A stretch of 64,000 nucleotides of DNA from Armillaria gallica. Taxonomy: Eukaryota > Basidiomycota > Agaricomycetes > Agaricales > Physalacriaceae. Positions 25,203-37,002 of the stretch are shown in pieces. Position numbers and translations under genes: made by a program. How positions within the stretch are numbered: the stretch's first letter is position 1; each line of letters starts with the position of its first letter. Under the pieces are notes generated by a model. That model ran no database searches. It was not told where the DNA came from and worked only from the letters and a program-made list of their open reading frames with translations. The stretch lies in the NCBI GenBank assembly GCA_037576215.1, contig JBANDB010000004.1:4154001-4218000 (forward strand), written 5' to 3'.

Positions 25203-25207
25203 GTAGC
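25203..25207. repeat. Target-site duplication of element 1, right copy (GTAGC)
   Basis: Matches 16760-16764 exactly and abuts the CA end of the right LTR. Confidence 0.93.
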
Positions 25208-26116
25208 CCTGTGATCAACTGGAGGAGAACGGAGTATGGGGATCAAAGTTCTGGTTCTCCAGTCGGCATGCACCTGAAGGCATCTCTTCCAAGATCAATT
25301 CACAACCCTTGTTGATTGCAAATTTGTCATATGGGGAATCAGGTGAGAATCTTTGTTCTACAATATTTAATGCGGCAGGTTCATACGTGGAAGACTCTAG
25401 TATGTCTGCCATCTCCTCTGTCGTGAGTTGGTGGGAGAAGTAGACGGGAACCTTTCCAACATTATGATACCAGGCGAGCTGTTCTCTGTTCAGACTGTTT
25501 CCCCACAGTCCGATAAATCCCATGTTCGCGGCTAGGATAGGCTGGTTTCTGAAGAATTTGGACAACGGAACAGACTCAGACTGAGACAGTATGGAATAAT
25601 ACTTCACACATGCATTTTTGCATCGCAGGCCTCTCTGTATGGTGACGATACATTGGAGAACGTGTTGGTATGTGGCAGTTCCAGCAAGGCGATGAATGAC
25701 TCCTGGTTTGGGAAAATCTGGAATGCTGGTATTTGGAGCATCTCTCCTTCTGAGCTTCTCCTTGATACTCTACAGTTGAAGGTTGAGGCAATAGTTCCTG
25801 CAAAGAAGATCCTCTATCAGGCCTTCATCAACTGAACAGGCATTGTCTTGTTTCTTTGTCTTTGAGTATTTGACAATTCTGCCTGAATATTCGCCTCTTT
25901 GATTTATTTTGAAAGACGGCCCCCCCTTGACAGTGGGAACGAAATTATATCCAGCCCAGCTCGGTGAGCGCTCAACATAGTACAAAATAAAAGAGGTCTG
26001 ACTTGAAATGTTGTCCATGAGTTGTGTAAAGGGCAAGGAAACCTGAGTACTCAGGTTTATCTATATTGTGGCTCATTGATCAATCAATTGATCGGGTCTT
26101 CAAGATCATCCTCCAC

Positions 26117-26152
26117 CAGATGTGACAGACAGTGCAGATGTGACAGACAGTG
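26117..26152. repeat. Perfect 18-bp tandem duplication
   Basis: The unit CAGATGTGACAGACAGTG occurs twice with no spacer, in the gap between the split minus-strand gene and the plus-strand gene at 26403. No function can be assigned. Confidence 0.9.
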
Positions 26153-26402
26153 ATCCCCTCATTGCAGGATCGAACAGCAGTAAATGCAAAACTCCGAGGG
26201 TCCACGTCCATCAGGCAATCAACCCTCCGCCAAGTGACACGATCGAGACCGTGATTGTGATCCTCCACCACCTAGACCCTCTGCCTAACCTGGTCTCACA
26301 GCCTCACAGCCAGGCCTCACAACCTAATCGGGGCCCACACATTTATGTGAGGGTACTATATATGAAGCATGTGCCAGATGTACCTGAATGAACATTCCTG
26401 CA

Positions 26403-27995
26403 ATGGCCTCCCTTCGTGCTACCAACAAAGTTTTGAGTAGACAAATTAGGCAGCTGGAAAGAGGAATTTGGATCCATGAAAAATGCTAAATTTTCCTTGC
26501 TCCTAAGAGAGCCCCAAGATATCAGCTTCCGTGCAGACTGGGTAAATGCCGTAGGAAGAATAAACGGAGCTACATCCCAGATTGCAAGTGGTGCTGCTGT
26601 TCAAAGCTGCGTTCATACAGAAAACCAATCTACTCAGATACACTTTGGGGCATCAGTTTTCCAGCTGCTGGTAAGACATCTCCTTTCTCCTTAAGTCATT
26701 CTTTTATGTGCTTATTATCCATTAGGATGTTACTGCAAACATGTTAGACAACATAATTCAGACTTAGGTAGTTGACCCTGAACATCAAGTTGGCCTTGAC
26801 CAGTTGAAGAAGACACATCGAATTGATTGTCTGAGGGTCTTTGACATTGATGACACACCAGTCTCCTCACGAGATGTAGCATCGGTGTTACAAGATAAAA
26901 TAACCATTTTTGTGTCTGAGCGAGCTCTTAAGACCTTCTCTTGCAGGGGCAATGGTAAAAGTACATTTTGCCATGCAGCACTGGGCCATCTATCGTAACA
27001 AGAAACCAGCAAAACACGTGTTCAGTTGCACCATCAACCAGATCTGCATCTTAAAGCGGGCCCCACCTGCAGCCCCTAGCCCTTATAAGAGTGCCTTGCA
27101 ATCTTATAGGCCAGCGCCAACCATGCCAACCAGAATTCCACCAATCGCTCCTTTACTACCAGCTGCAGAATTACAGCCACAACAAACCGCATCGACTGAA
27201 ATTGCAATTCAATCTCAGGAGTTGCCTTTCGATGTTGCCCAGCCTGGACAAGATCTGTTGGATGGAGGCTCGCCGTCACAAATCACAGTAGCCCTCGCCA
27301 ACAGATCTGCTCTAGTCCGACCTGTGACTCCTGTACCAATGGACTCAGGTAGGGCTTATCCAATGCTGCCCTCTGAAGTGCCACCAGGAGTTCTTCACTC
27401 GTCAAACATGTTTAATCAGAGACATGCCAGTGCAGTTCCTTTGTACAGGGCTGCAGAAGGGCAAGAAAACATGCCAAGCACCATCACACCACATTTTCTT
27501 GGGCAGCAGGGCCTGAGGATTGGCAATAGAAGACTGAACACATTTGACCATGGCATGTTTAGCTTACCATTGTGCAGCAACGGTGTGACAGGGAGTCAAT
27601 TCACTCAATGGACAGGGCTGGCAGGGGAAGCAAACCCTCACAATCATCCTGGTATGGACAGAGAGAGGGTCCATAACCAAGTCGAAGAACACGGTGCAGA
27701 GGGAGACATTGGAGGAGATGGCAGAAACACGCAAGTTCAGCTTCTGAATGTCGAGCACACTCCATTGGTGAACGAAGACCTTGCGTTGGTATCTACCGAT
27801 CTTACAGAACCCACTCCCATAGAATCTGAAACAGCTGAGGATACAGAATCCACTGCTGACACAGCTTCATCTGCGCCACCAGAGTCTCGCCACCTAAAGT
27901 CTGTCCAATACAAAGGCCTGAATAACCAGAAAAAGAGGAAAAGCGATGACAACAAAATATTGCCAAAATCAGCTCAAGCTTGTGTTGGTAAATAG
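26403..27995 (+). CDS. Unrecognised spliced gene, possibly nuclear
   Basis: An ATG at 26403 opens MASLRATNKVLSRQIRQLER. A second open segment (26476-26667) reads DISFRADWVNAVGRINGATS and is spliced in phase 0 over an intron starting at GTAAGA (about 26668) and ending CCATTAG (about 26727) into DVTANMLDNIIQ. A TAG at about 26766 sits in a CAG-like position before VVDPEHQVGLDQLKK. The final exon (about 26950-27995) gives MVKVHFAMQHWAIYRNKKPA, then about 300 residues of low-complexity Pro/Gln/Ser/Glu sequence with a basic NNQKKRKSDDNK cluster near the end that could be a nuclear signal. The joint near 26935 is unclear. Family unknown. Confidence 0.45.
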
Positions 27996-29585
27996 AGCAT
28001 AATGGTGGATGGTGGACTGTGGATGCGGCTAGACCTTGTAGTTAGGCCTTGTACTGTTCGTTTATTCTACAAATCTATATCTAGCAGTTATAGCTAAGCG
28101 CTTCTGCGTCTGCCTACTACAACAAGACCTTGAGATATACAGATTCAAAAGATATCCAACTGTCTGCAGAAAATTTGACAACTGTCGTCAATCATGTGTA
28201 GTGTGACTGTAAGTTGTTGGACTCGCCGATTTCCTGTGCCTGTCAGGATATATGGTAGGCATACTTTAAGAGACACCGGTGACAGTTATTTGGTTCAGGT
28301 GCTCGCCTCAAATAAACAGACCCAGGAGTTGATTGATAGCACTTAGCAGCCAAAATCAAATGCGATACCTATGTCAAAAACCTCAACCCATAGCAGGAGG
28401 TGGCATAAATTGTCCATTCCAGATTCTGTGTAGATAGATTGATCTAAGTGTGCAGATTTGGTCGCAGCTATAGACCTGCTTCTATATTATGAAAAGTCTA
28501 ATGGTTGTGCTATGTACTTACGTTGTATGGATACATGAGTGCCTGAGGGTTTGAAATGAGCAACAGTAGCATATATCTGACAGCCATATCATTGATCAGA
28601 TAGCGTTCAATATTGTCTGGCAAATTATAAACAATTTGTTTTATATACAACCAAAAATATACTTTACTTTATTATATGCACCAAGAAATATCCTATCAGA
28701 AATATAGGTGCCTATGCGACTGGCCCAACAGCCCAGAAGGCTGGGAATGCGCTCCCAAGCACCCAAAACACCTCCAAAACCTCCCAATCATCAACTGCTG
28801 GCCAAAAACGAAGTGCCGAAGCCTAAGGTGACACGAAAATGGCTGGTGTTGCCATGGAGCCAGTCCCAATATGTGCAGGAGGGAGCAGACACAATGAATC
28901 TTAAGTGTCCGCATCCTTCCTGCGTTGGTGCCAGGGACCGGCAGGTACCGAGCACTAACACTGATCACGTTTGATCACCAGCGGCATCATTAGATCGCGC
29001 TCAGCTCAGCACTTCGGCATCTGGAGCCACTTGGCTCTTTTTTTCTTTTTTCTTTTTTCTTAATTTAAATTCTCCCTTGTGGTGCCATCGCCAAGGCTGT
29101 TGTAGGATATCAGTTGAGTTTATAGGCACAGGATTACCTAAAAAAAACACGAGTCAGCCCTTCTCATGCAAATCTGATCTGAGGACCTTACCAGTCCTCC
29201 TCCTGTTTCCTTTCTTGTACCTTGAATAATTTATTGTGACCTTTCATGGGAAAGTCCCCATAACAGTGATCACGCAAACATACATGATATTAGTAGGCCA
29301 ATTATTAACTCGAATATTTTCTATATACTGATGTGCGAGGTAGTACTGTCCTCGACATGTGAGGTCTTAGGCAACTAGTTTAAAGTATCTCAGCTCCAGC
29401 ATACTCTCCTATAAAGAATACCGTGAGTCACCATATCATCAATGCATGTTGTTCCCTGAACTCTCTTCCAAGGAAGTTGGGTCCCATGAGTCAGCCTCTT
29501 GATGCATGGCCTTCCATTGTGCATCCCACAGCTGTTGATTAAAGGCTGAAACAATCAGTCTATCAGCACACTGCCGCAACATATA
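27996..29585. other. No supported gene
   Basis: Between two genes on opposite strands. It contains a CT/T-rich run at about 29037-29065 and a few GATCA-containing inverted words near 28970. The frames at 28696-28974 on both strands are Pro-rich and unsupported. Confidence 0.5.
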
Positions 29586-30732
29586 CTAAATGGCCATACC
29601 TTCGCCTTTATGCTGCACAATGAATGGGAATCTCCAGACCAGACAGAGGTCAGCTTTAGTTGCTAAAAACTCAATTTCTTCCTGTAGCAAGCTAACATCG
29701 AACAGTTCCTTCAGCACAGTCAATGCACCTGTCTCAAAATACTCGAGATCCAAAGGATCATCAACCACCTCGGCTGATTTGTGCTGGGTGTTGGCAACCC
29801 TCTTGAGATAGATGATCAATGCAGCTGCAAAGTGTTTGGCAGACGCCTGTGCCAGCTGAAAAGGAGTAACCTCCTGCTCCCCTTTTGAGAAGTAGAGAAC
29901 AAAGTCATGGCAGGCAACCCATATGATGTGCTTGTAGCAGTTGACGGCCAGGCAAACACCATCCTTGTGCTGCTCCTTGTTCTCACCATTCAAGGCTGTA
30001 GCAAAGATGCAAAAATTACCCAGTGTGACCACATCCAATAAACCACAGCGTGTACTAACATCTGGGCAATGAATGTCGGATGCTAACCACATACATGAGC
30101 TCACACCTCTCAAGAAAGCAATAAAGCAACTTGCCCTGACACCTGCTCAAACTACATATCATCTGCGCAAAATAGCACATCATTTGCAGCAGCAAGGGGC
30201 ACAACTTGTTGTGGACCACATTGGTGATAAAGAAGTCCCACACACATGTGTGGACAAACCCAACCACAGTGTCCTCAATGCAACTGAAGACATAGAAGTG
30301 TTGTCCAGACACGATACATTTTTCCAGTGTGATAACTACGTGATGGGTGTTGGGCTGCATGAAACTAAACACAAATCAAGTCAGGTCAATTCTGACCAGG
30401 CTTCACACTCACAGTAGAGTGCCAGGTTCCAAGACCAACATTTCTGCATCCCATGCATCAGAGTCAGGTATGAAACCAGGCTTCCTGTCATCAAAGAATT
30501 CTTCAATGTAACTATTTGGCACTACAGTGCCACGTCTGCAAAACAAGAACCAGATCTTTTTGCCTGTCAACACCTGCACAACCATCCCCACACCCATTGA
30601 ATCCAGGTGAATGTAGCTAAACGTTGCCGCTGTGGATGCCAATGCGAAGGTTGTGGCGGGCTTGGGGTAATAAGTCTCAAAAATGTCAGAGGGCATCTCT
30701 CGGGTCTGATTGAACGCAGTTGACTGACTCAT
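29586..30732 (-). CDS. JmjC-like (2-oxoglutarate/Fe(II) dioxygenase fold) protein
   Basis: The first segment (30732-30413) ends its cupin strand with SYIHLDSMGVG, giving the H-x-D iron ligands at residues 42 and 44, followed by TGKKIWFLF with Lys in the expected 2-oxoglutarate position. A 48-nt intron (30365-30412, GTGAGT...TTTAG, phase 2) joins it to FMQPNTHHVVIT, which supplies the distal His ligand, and GQHFYVFSCIED. A further intron near 30130-30160 leads to a C-terminal domain (SDIHCPDVSTRCGLLDVV...) ending at 29586. JmjC proteins of this kind are multi-copy in mushrooms and mostly uncharacterised; histone demethylation cannot be assumed. All three metal ligands are present and no stop interrupts the core. 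The true start may lie in an upstream exon. Confidence 0.7.
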
Positions 30733-31465
30733 CGCCTGCCTGTTCTGTTTTGGAAAATTAGTCTTAAAGACAACAAGGTCTTAACTGATTGCTTACTCAA
30801 CACACTGTGGCTCTTCCAGTGGTTTTTCTAGCATGGGCAGAAACAGTGCATTCAAAACCAAACCTCTGCTCTCCAAGTTACCCTGCAAAAGAACAGTTTG
30901 CAGGGAACATAAAACGTGTAGATTTCCATCTGGGTTGTTCCTCTTTGAGTGGTCTGGAAACCCAGAATCAGAGACTGCAGAGCATCGAGCAGACTCTTAT
31001 CACAACCTACCATGAACTTCCCGATGCACGTCGACATTTCCAATTTTCTTCATGGACTCCAAGTCCCAATTCCATTCAGAGTTCGGACAGACACCGGTCA
31101 CATACACATGTTGTTTTCAAAGCAGGGTCTGCAATCTTCCTGCACTCGACTTAAGTTCCTCTATGCTCACTTTGGCCACCATAGGGGTGGCATAAGAGTC
31201 ACATGGGTCAGAAATTTTCACATGTTGTGCTCCTGTGGCAACACAGGCCAGGTATCCTGCCACCATTTTCTGGTCATTCCCAAACTAAACAAAGAGCACC
31301 CTCATGATATTTTACTCGTACCACAGCCTAATCATAACTCACTGTGCATTGCAAACTGAAAACTTTCAAGGTAGTGACCCTGTCCATTGATGGGAGGTAG
31401 CAATCAGGAAACACTAAAGCATCTTGAGAGCATTCGTAGCGTGTCAGATCCAATTTAAGAGCTTT
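30733..31465. other. No confident gene; possible upstream exon of the JmjC-like gene
   Basis: Frames on both strands at 30789-31359 are short and overlap each other. The minus frame at 30852-31043 could be an N-terminal exon of the JmjC-like gene, but I see no motif to confirm it. Confidence 0.35.
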
Positions 31466-33641
31466 TCAGGCAGGCCCCATGCTACTGTCATTTTGTGCTT
31501 GCTTGGCAGGACGTGTTGGTGTATCACTAACCAACCAGGACCACGTGTGCAACAGCCTCATATGCCACTTCTCTTTCAAAGTATTGTCCCTGTTCAGCTT
31601 CTCCAAATGACGCTTATGCTTGGCCCGAGACATCTTCAACATGAACGGTGATGATTCATCGTCTGTCTCTGCCTCTTCGAGTTCCTCACTGACATGCATT
31701 TCCTGCTGTAATTCCTCCACCGTGGGCAGATCAATATCTATCTCCATGTCATCTGTATCCAACCCACCCCCAAAGTGAAGAGTGAAGACATCCCCCCAGG
31801 CAGGTTGAGGTTTACCGTTAGCATGTCTTTCGGTGTCAGAGTGTCGCCCACATCTGGCTTGTGTTCCCCACCTCGTTTGTGTTCCTTGTCTTGCCTGTGT
31901 TCCCCATCTCGCTCACGTTCCTTGTCGCCATCTTTGACCTTGTTATGTAGGGTCACCACACCAAACTTTGGCAGGGGAGTGTGCAGCACAGGCATTTCAG
32001 GTTGGAACATCTTGAGGTTGCCAATTTCACAGCACGGAACGTGTCTTTCTTCTTCCCACAGCGGAAAGATGACGCTAGCACGCCTCCCACGTTGCCAGCC
32101 GGCTCATTGGGCGGCTCTGCATGTTTGGTCACTTTCCTCTTCTATGGTGACATATTCATCTTCCTCTGAGTCATCTTCAGTGTGCACCACGGGGGGAACA
32201 AAAAGCTGAGTCCACGAAGACTGATCCACACTGTCCACCGATTGACTACGCCTGTGGTTTTCATGTACAGCCCATCTTTTGCCTTGATGGTGCATTCCTA
32301 CCTCCATGCCAGGAGGCTTTCCTGTAACCATCACCTGTTAGATTCCAACACATTGTGTCCCAGCTCTAACTTATACTGTTGCGCGTCGTTCAGAGCCTCC
32401 TGGAAAAAGTTCTCATCGGCGTGTGCTTGTGGAGAATTGATTGTATCAGCTATCCTGTTCAGAAATTGTGCAAGCCCAAATTCTGAATCCCACATTCCTG
32501 CTGCCATGCCAACGATACATCTCCAGGCCTTGCACTCAACTAACCAGACCGTCAATGGCTTGCCCAGAGCCTCGACCCTTGAACCCACCTGTGAACATGT
32601 CAGTCAGAAGGCAAGAACATTAGAGATCATACCAACACACCTTAATCGTACCTGTGAGAGTGCAGACCTGCCCCAGACCCTCACCACCAAATATAATCAG
32701 AGGTGAGATGAACACAGCCACGCCAAACACAGCCTTCCAGTCTGTGAGCTGACATTTCAAGCACCCTGCCCCCAGCATGGCTGACACTGAGCTCGCTAGC
32801 CCGTTTTGTTGCATCACTCTGAAAAGCCTTTCAGGGCCACGTGAGATCTAGTTGGGTGGACCTTACTGGTACAGCCTGGAGAGATATGTGTCTGACATGG
32901 CACCTTTATGCTAGGAAAGGTTATAGCGACAATCAGTTGTGCACTGCGACAACAATGCCTACACTTACCAAGAGTAGGCTGCGAATGAATATAGCCAAAC
33001 CATCCACTAGGGAAGCCACACTCATCCAATGTTCCTGCAGAGCATGCATTTGATATTCCATCAGGAGCATAACATCTCTGCCCTCAAGGCCGAGATGTGA
33101 AAGGTCCTGATGAACTGGTGGCTGGACAACATTCGTCCCATTATAGGCTGTGCACATATGCTCATCAAACACGTGTTTGAGTGCCTACAATTGGGTCAGC
33201 CACTTATTGAGGCGGGCCACATACTGTGGCCCAATAGATGTCAGTGATTTGTACCTCCTGCCTCAAAAAGGGCGCACCTCTGAGGTCTTTTTATCCATTG
33301 TTAGTTTGTGTGGGAAGGAGGGAACCTGTAGTAGCGTGGATTGGTTGGTGGCTGCAAATCGATCCACGGTCTTGAGGGTGAGCAAATGGCACTGTCAGCC
33401 AAGTGGAACAACAGACCAAAGAGCCACCCACATCAGTGAAACTCCTGGCATAATCCAACCATGTGTCTGCACCTACTTGCACTCGTTGTTGACATGCGGC
33501 ATACCATACATTTGGCCTGTGCTGCCCCAAAACATCGGCACACTCCAGGTGCAAATCCTGACAGAGTGTACTGCATCGGGCAATGTCCCACATTTCTGTA
33601 TTTTGGTGGTCAGCATGCATTCTCACCCACACATTGTACAA
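31466..33641 (-). pseudogene. Decayed multi-exon gene with a membrane segment and a charged tail
   Basis: Successive minus-strand segments form one product: HRPNVWYAACQQRVQVGADT and WLDYARSFTDVGGSLVCC (33641-33291), then after a one-frame change IGPQYVARLNKWLTQL, VFDEHMCTAYNG and HQDLSHLGLEGRDVMLLMEY, ending in a hydrophobic stretch FIRSLLLVSVGIVVAV (about 32960). Segments at 32817-32104 continue it (KPLTVWLVECKAWRCIVG). A highly charged tail follows, with GEH-x-x-D-KEH-type repeats (about 31850-31930) and an acidic run (31762-31620). In-frame stops include a TGA near 33255 and a TAG near 33195. It resembles uncharacterised multi-copy mushroom proteins; I know no function. Exon joints are only partly resolved. 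Confidence 0.45.
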
Positions 33642-34248
33642 AAAGCAATTGCCAATTCCTCACATTCTGGATGTGTCCACGAGGCACCTGTGCAGTAACA
33701 CCCAGCCATGAGCAAGCTCATGCTAATGCCTTACATAAGCATGACCATGAGTTCAATTAAAATCACATGGTGCCATGAAATGAAGTCGGCATCCATGTTA
33801 TGAGTTGATGTGCCTTTTCTACCTTAAACAAAAATTCACGCAAGCATGTATATTCATGACAGACGAGACAACAGCAAAAAAGCAAAAGGCCTTATGGCCT
33901 GAAGTACGACTCACTTTGTGTGTAAGGGATGGACATGTCCTGGGCCATGATGGTCTGAAAAAAAAAGGCAAAGCATGGGAAGTTTGATCGGCCAGCAGTG
34001 ATATACATGACCAATGTTGGATGCTCAGCAACCACATGCCAAGTGTCCAACATTGGCTGTGTACTAGTGAAGCGACACGTCATTATTCTCACACTTTTGC
34101 GACTTCATGACGAACCACTATTTCAATAGAACAGATTAGCTGTAGTAATGGCCACCCTATCATAAGTTTGTCCCTGAGTGCTTTCCTCAATGTCTGGCGT
34201 AAGTACGGCCATGACTTATCCAGTCCAATTCTGACATTGTTTGCACAG
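33642..34248. other. No confident gene; should hold the first exon of the KOW gene
   Basis: The KOW gene begins at an intron acceptor (TTTGCACAG, 34240-34248), so its first exon lies upstream here. Frames in this stretch are short and I cannot identify it. Confidence 0.4.
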
Positions 34249-36209
34249 AACCCATTCATAGATGATAAAGCGAGTGAGGAAGAAGAATTCGACGAGAAGG
34301 ACTACAATTCGTACACTAGTAAGTAAGGATGCGAGGCAAGCGAGACTTTTGAGAGGTGGCTGGAAAGAGTTTGGGATCGCTGCTTGCAAACTCAGGCAAC
34401 CAACCCTCACAAGGCACTGATGGTTGTGCTGTTGCGTCATGTACATTGTCGAGTGAGCGATGTTAACCTAGGTGATCCTTCCTGATGTTGACCTTTCCTT
34501 GGGCAGGTAGGCATGGAGAATCAACTGTCAACCTCTGTCCGGTGTGAACCCAAGTGTCTCCACTGACCTGTAGTCATTCCCTGGTTGTGAGGATGGGTAT
34601 ATCTTGAATCCAGATTGCCACGAGTGAGTCTGAATGGTCCTATCTTGGATGACTTGGAGAGTTGCCTCTTATGTGCACCTGGGGTTGCTCTGTGTTGAGG
34701 GAGACCTTTGCTGGAATCTGTCAATGCCATGGATTGGTGGACCTGTCCCCGTGAGGACTGTCGAGCAACAGGCTTAGGAAGAGGGGATTGGCTTCATGTC
34801 CACAGTGGACAATATCGAGGGGACATAGGTTTGGTGTTGGAACCCCTCACCTGGGGTTACAAGGTGCTGGTAGTCCCCCATGCTGCAAATTGCACATCCT
34901 GCAAATGGAAATGTCATGGCCATCATCCTGAACTCGCACTCTTGGCCATCTCCATCGCTTCAAGCACTTCCTCAGTTATACAGGATCACCGCTACGAACG
35001 GGGACTGTATGTATTGGAAGTAGTGCATGTGCATGCGCTTAGGCTCACTCACAGAGCCTTTGACTTGGAAAAATGCAAAAATATTTCTAGACAGTGGTCA
35101 TCCGTTGGTTTGGGAATGCGACGTGTTCCCCCCAATACAAGAATGGGTGTTTGAACCAGGACAGGTAATCCTCATGCATGAAGGGAAATCACGTAGTACA
35201 GTGGAAGCAGTGGGAGTGAAAGGGTTGGAGGTTGCAGGAGAGAATGGCAGTGGAACCAGGACCATTTCGTGGTGGGATGTCTGGAAGGATGTGCAGATTG
35301 GTGACTATGTGGAGACCATGGGGGAGGCATCACTGGGTGGATGGGTTGACAAAGTTAGCAGTCAAAATCTGACTTTCTTGCAACACAATCATGCATTGGA
35401 CAGTCAACGTGATGCTGAGTCTGCAGGGATGAAGGTTTGCAGGGGGTTTTGTGCACTGGTTAACCGTACTAACCCGTTCACAGTTGTTTCATAGCCATCG
35501 CAACTGTGTGGTGGTCACTCAACCCCTGCACAGAAGGGCAGACAGTGCGATCGATCCCACGTGACAAGCAAGAGTACTCATGATCGTCAGCACTGGGGAG
35601 CCCTTGTTGATCTTTCAGCCTTTGACTCGGTACCAGAACTCCTTCCGGCCCTCCAAATGCTTCTTGTATGAGGAAGTATGGCGTCCCCCAGTCAAGCATT
35701 CCATGACAGTGGAAGACATGCAGCCACGCTCAGTCACCCTGCATCAGCCGCCTTCCTGATCACCTCTCTGGGCATCTTACTGGTGGGAGCATCTGTAGCT
35801 CAGAAACAAAGAGATGCATGTTACTCTGCCTGAGAACAAGAAAGATGTTATCGTCACAGTGATGACCCTCGGAGATCAGGTTGCCTTGGTGAGGGTTGTC
35901 TACAGACAGCCTGTGGCAGTGGATGTCACAAGGATGAAAGTTCGTTGCTCTCATCAAAGAGATTATGACCTCTGGATGGTTACCTAAGGTGAATATGTTG
36001 GGTGTTATGTTCATGGCTTGGACTATGAGGTGAGGCTACCTAGAATGGAACTTTGGTAGGATGTCATCGTTGTGAACGTAGTGGCTGGGCAGGTGGATGA
36101 GAACACAGGGATAGAACTTACCTTACCGGCGACTCACCTTGTGCTGGTTCCAGAAACCTCAGCGGGCAGACACTTGAATGATACATTGAAGTGGACCCTG
36201 TGCAAATAG
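34249..36209 (+). pseudogene. KOW-domain (Spt5-like) protein gene
   Basis: Spt5 is a transcription elongation factor with an acidic N-terminus and several KOW domains; mushrooms carry many diverged Spt5-like copies. Here an acidic start NPFIDDKASEEEEFDEKD (34249) is followed by ASETFERWLERVWDR. A first KOW follows (GDWLHVHSGQYRGDIGLVLE, about 34780), then PPIQEWVFEPGQVILMHEGK with WWDVWKDVQIGDYVETMG (about 35120-35330), a linker YQNSFRPSKCFLYEEVWRPP (about 35640) and further KOW-like units VTLPENKKDVIVTVMTLGDQ (about 35815-36100). The stop is at 36207-36209. In-frame stops near 35494, 35757, 35985 and 36058 suggest decay, although some may fall in introns. This is not the cellular SPT5, which is much longer and has an NGN domain that I do not see. 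Confidence 0.65.
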
Positions 36210-37002
36210 TTTGAGGACTGGTCGCAGAAAAGGCGAGAACAATTCGTGTGGCACTTACGCTGCCCCAGTCTCCCATTCATTCCACCATAATACTGAATCT
36301 GCTCGTTCGGTTGAAGTGGCTGTTTAGTGGAAATAGGCTCATCATGCATGTCTTCCTCCTCGTCCGGACGGTCCTTTTGTTCTGGGGCCATGTTGACAGA
36401 AATCAGACTCTCCAGGCACTGAAGGCATGCTGCAGTGGAAGCTAATTTACGCTTCACCACAGAACATTATAGTTATATGCCTAATTTGCTGAATTCCACC
36501 TGCTGCCACCTTCAACCTCTCTATCTCGTTCAACAGACAATCAGAAGGTGTTTTTGAGTCTATTTGAGTCATGCCACAATGCTTCATGGCCAGGCCACGA
36601 TAGGTTTGATCACCGATCAATCCATGAGCTATGATCTTACAGCTGTCCATGCGGAGCTGTGATACGAAATTAGATTGATTTAATAACGATCAATCCAGTC
36701 GATCATGCATGCCGAGATGCTCAAGCACTACTATATTTTCCTTGATCGTTCACCGCCACTTCAAGATCATGAATTCATACTTCAAGATCAAGAACTCATA
36801 CTATTTGCTTCGATCATGGTCATGTCCACTCCGGTCTGCAGGATAAACCATAAGTCTGAATCTCACAGAGAATCAACATAAGGATAGTAACTTACCATCT
36901 GTGCTCTCTCTTTGGATGCCAAGACAATCCTTTCCAAGCATTCATCCTTTCTGCATCATTAAAGCCACATTCAGTAGACATTAGACAGCTGAGATGAAAG
37001 CC
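36210..37002. other. No supported gene; GATC-rich spacer
   Basis: The stretch 36540-36840 has many TGATC/GATCA words (GATCACCGATCAATCC, TTAATAACGATCAATCC and similar). A similar word density occurs at 57236-57350. No frame is convincing. Confidence 0.4.

Larger units (their letters stand above)
15695..26036 (-). pseudogene. Unrecognised gene split by LTR retrotransposon element 1
   Basis: The upstream part (26036-25208) and the downstream part (16764-15695) belong to one gene: after removing the element and one copy of the 5-bp target duplication, the frame runs ...SSS-TGA-SQGYMQMREPRS without a shift. Upstream it encodes NFVPTVKGGPSFKINQRGEY, then (after a likely intron around 25770-25830) VIHRLAGTATYQHVLQCIV and FRNQPILAANMGFIGLW. 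Downstream it encodes HAYAWTRDMFPEWHAEF, WYHAYQVKDHSRLTAKEKG and a Pro/Ser/Thr-rich tail ending in a Met/Gln helix. In-frame stops are TGA at 25215-25217 and 16454-16456 and TAA at 16007-16009, all explained by C-to-T changes. The final stop is at 15695-15697. I do not recognise the family; it looks cytosolic or nuclear, with no membrane segment. Confidence 0.6.
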
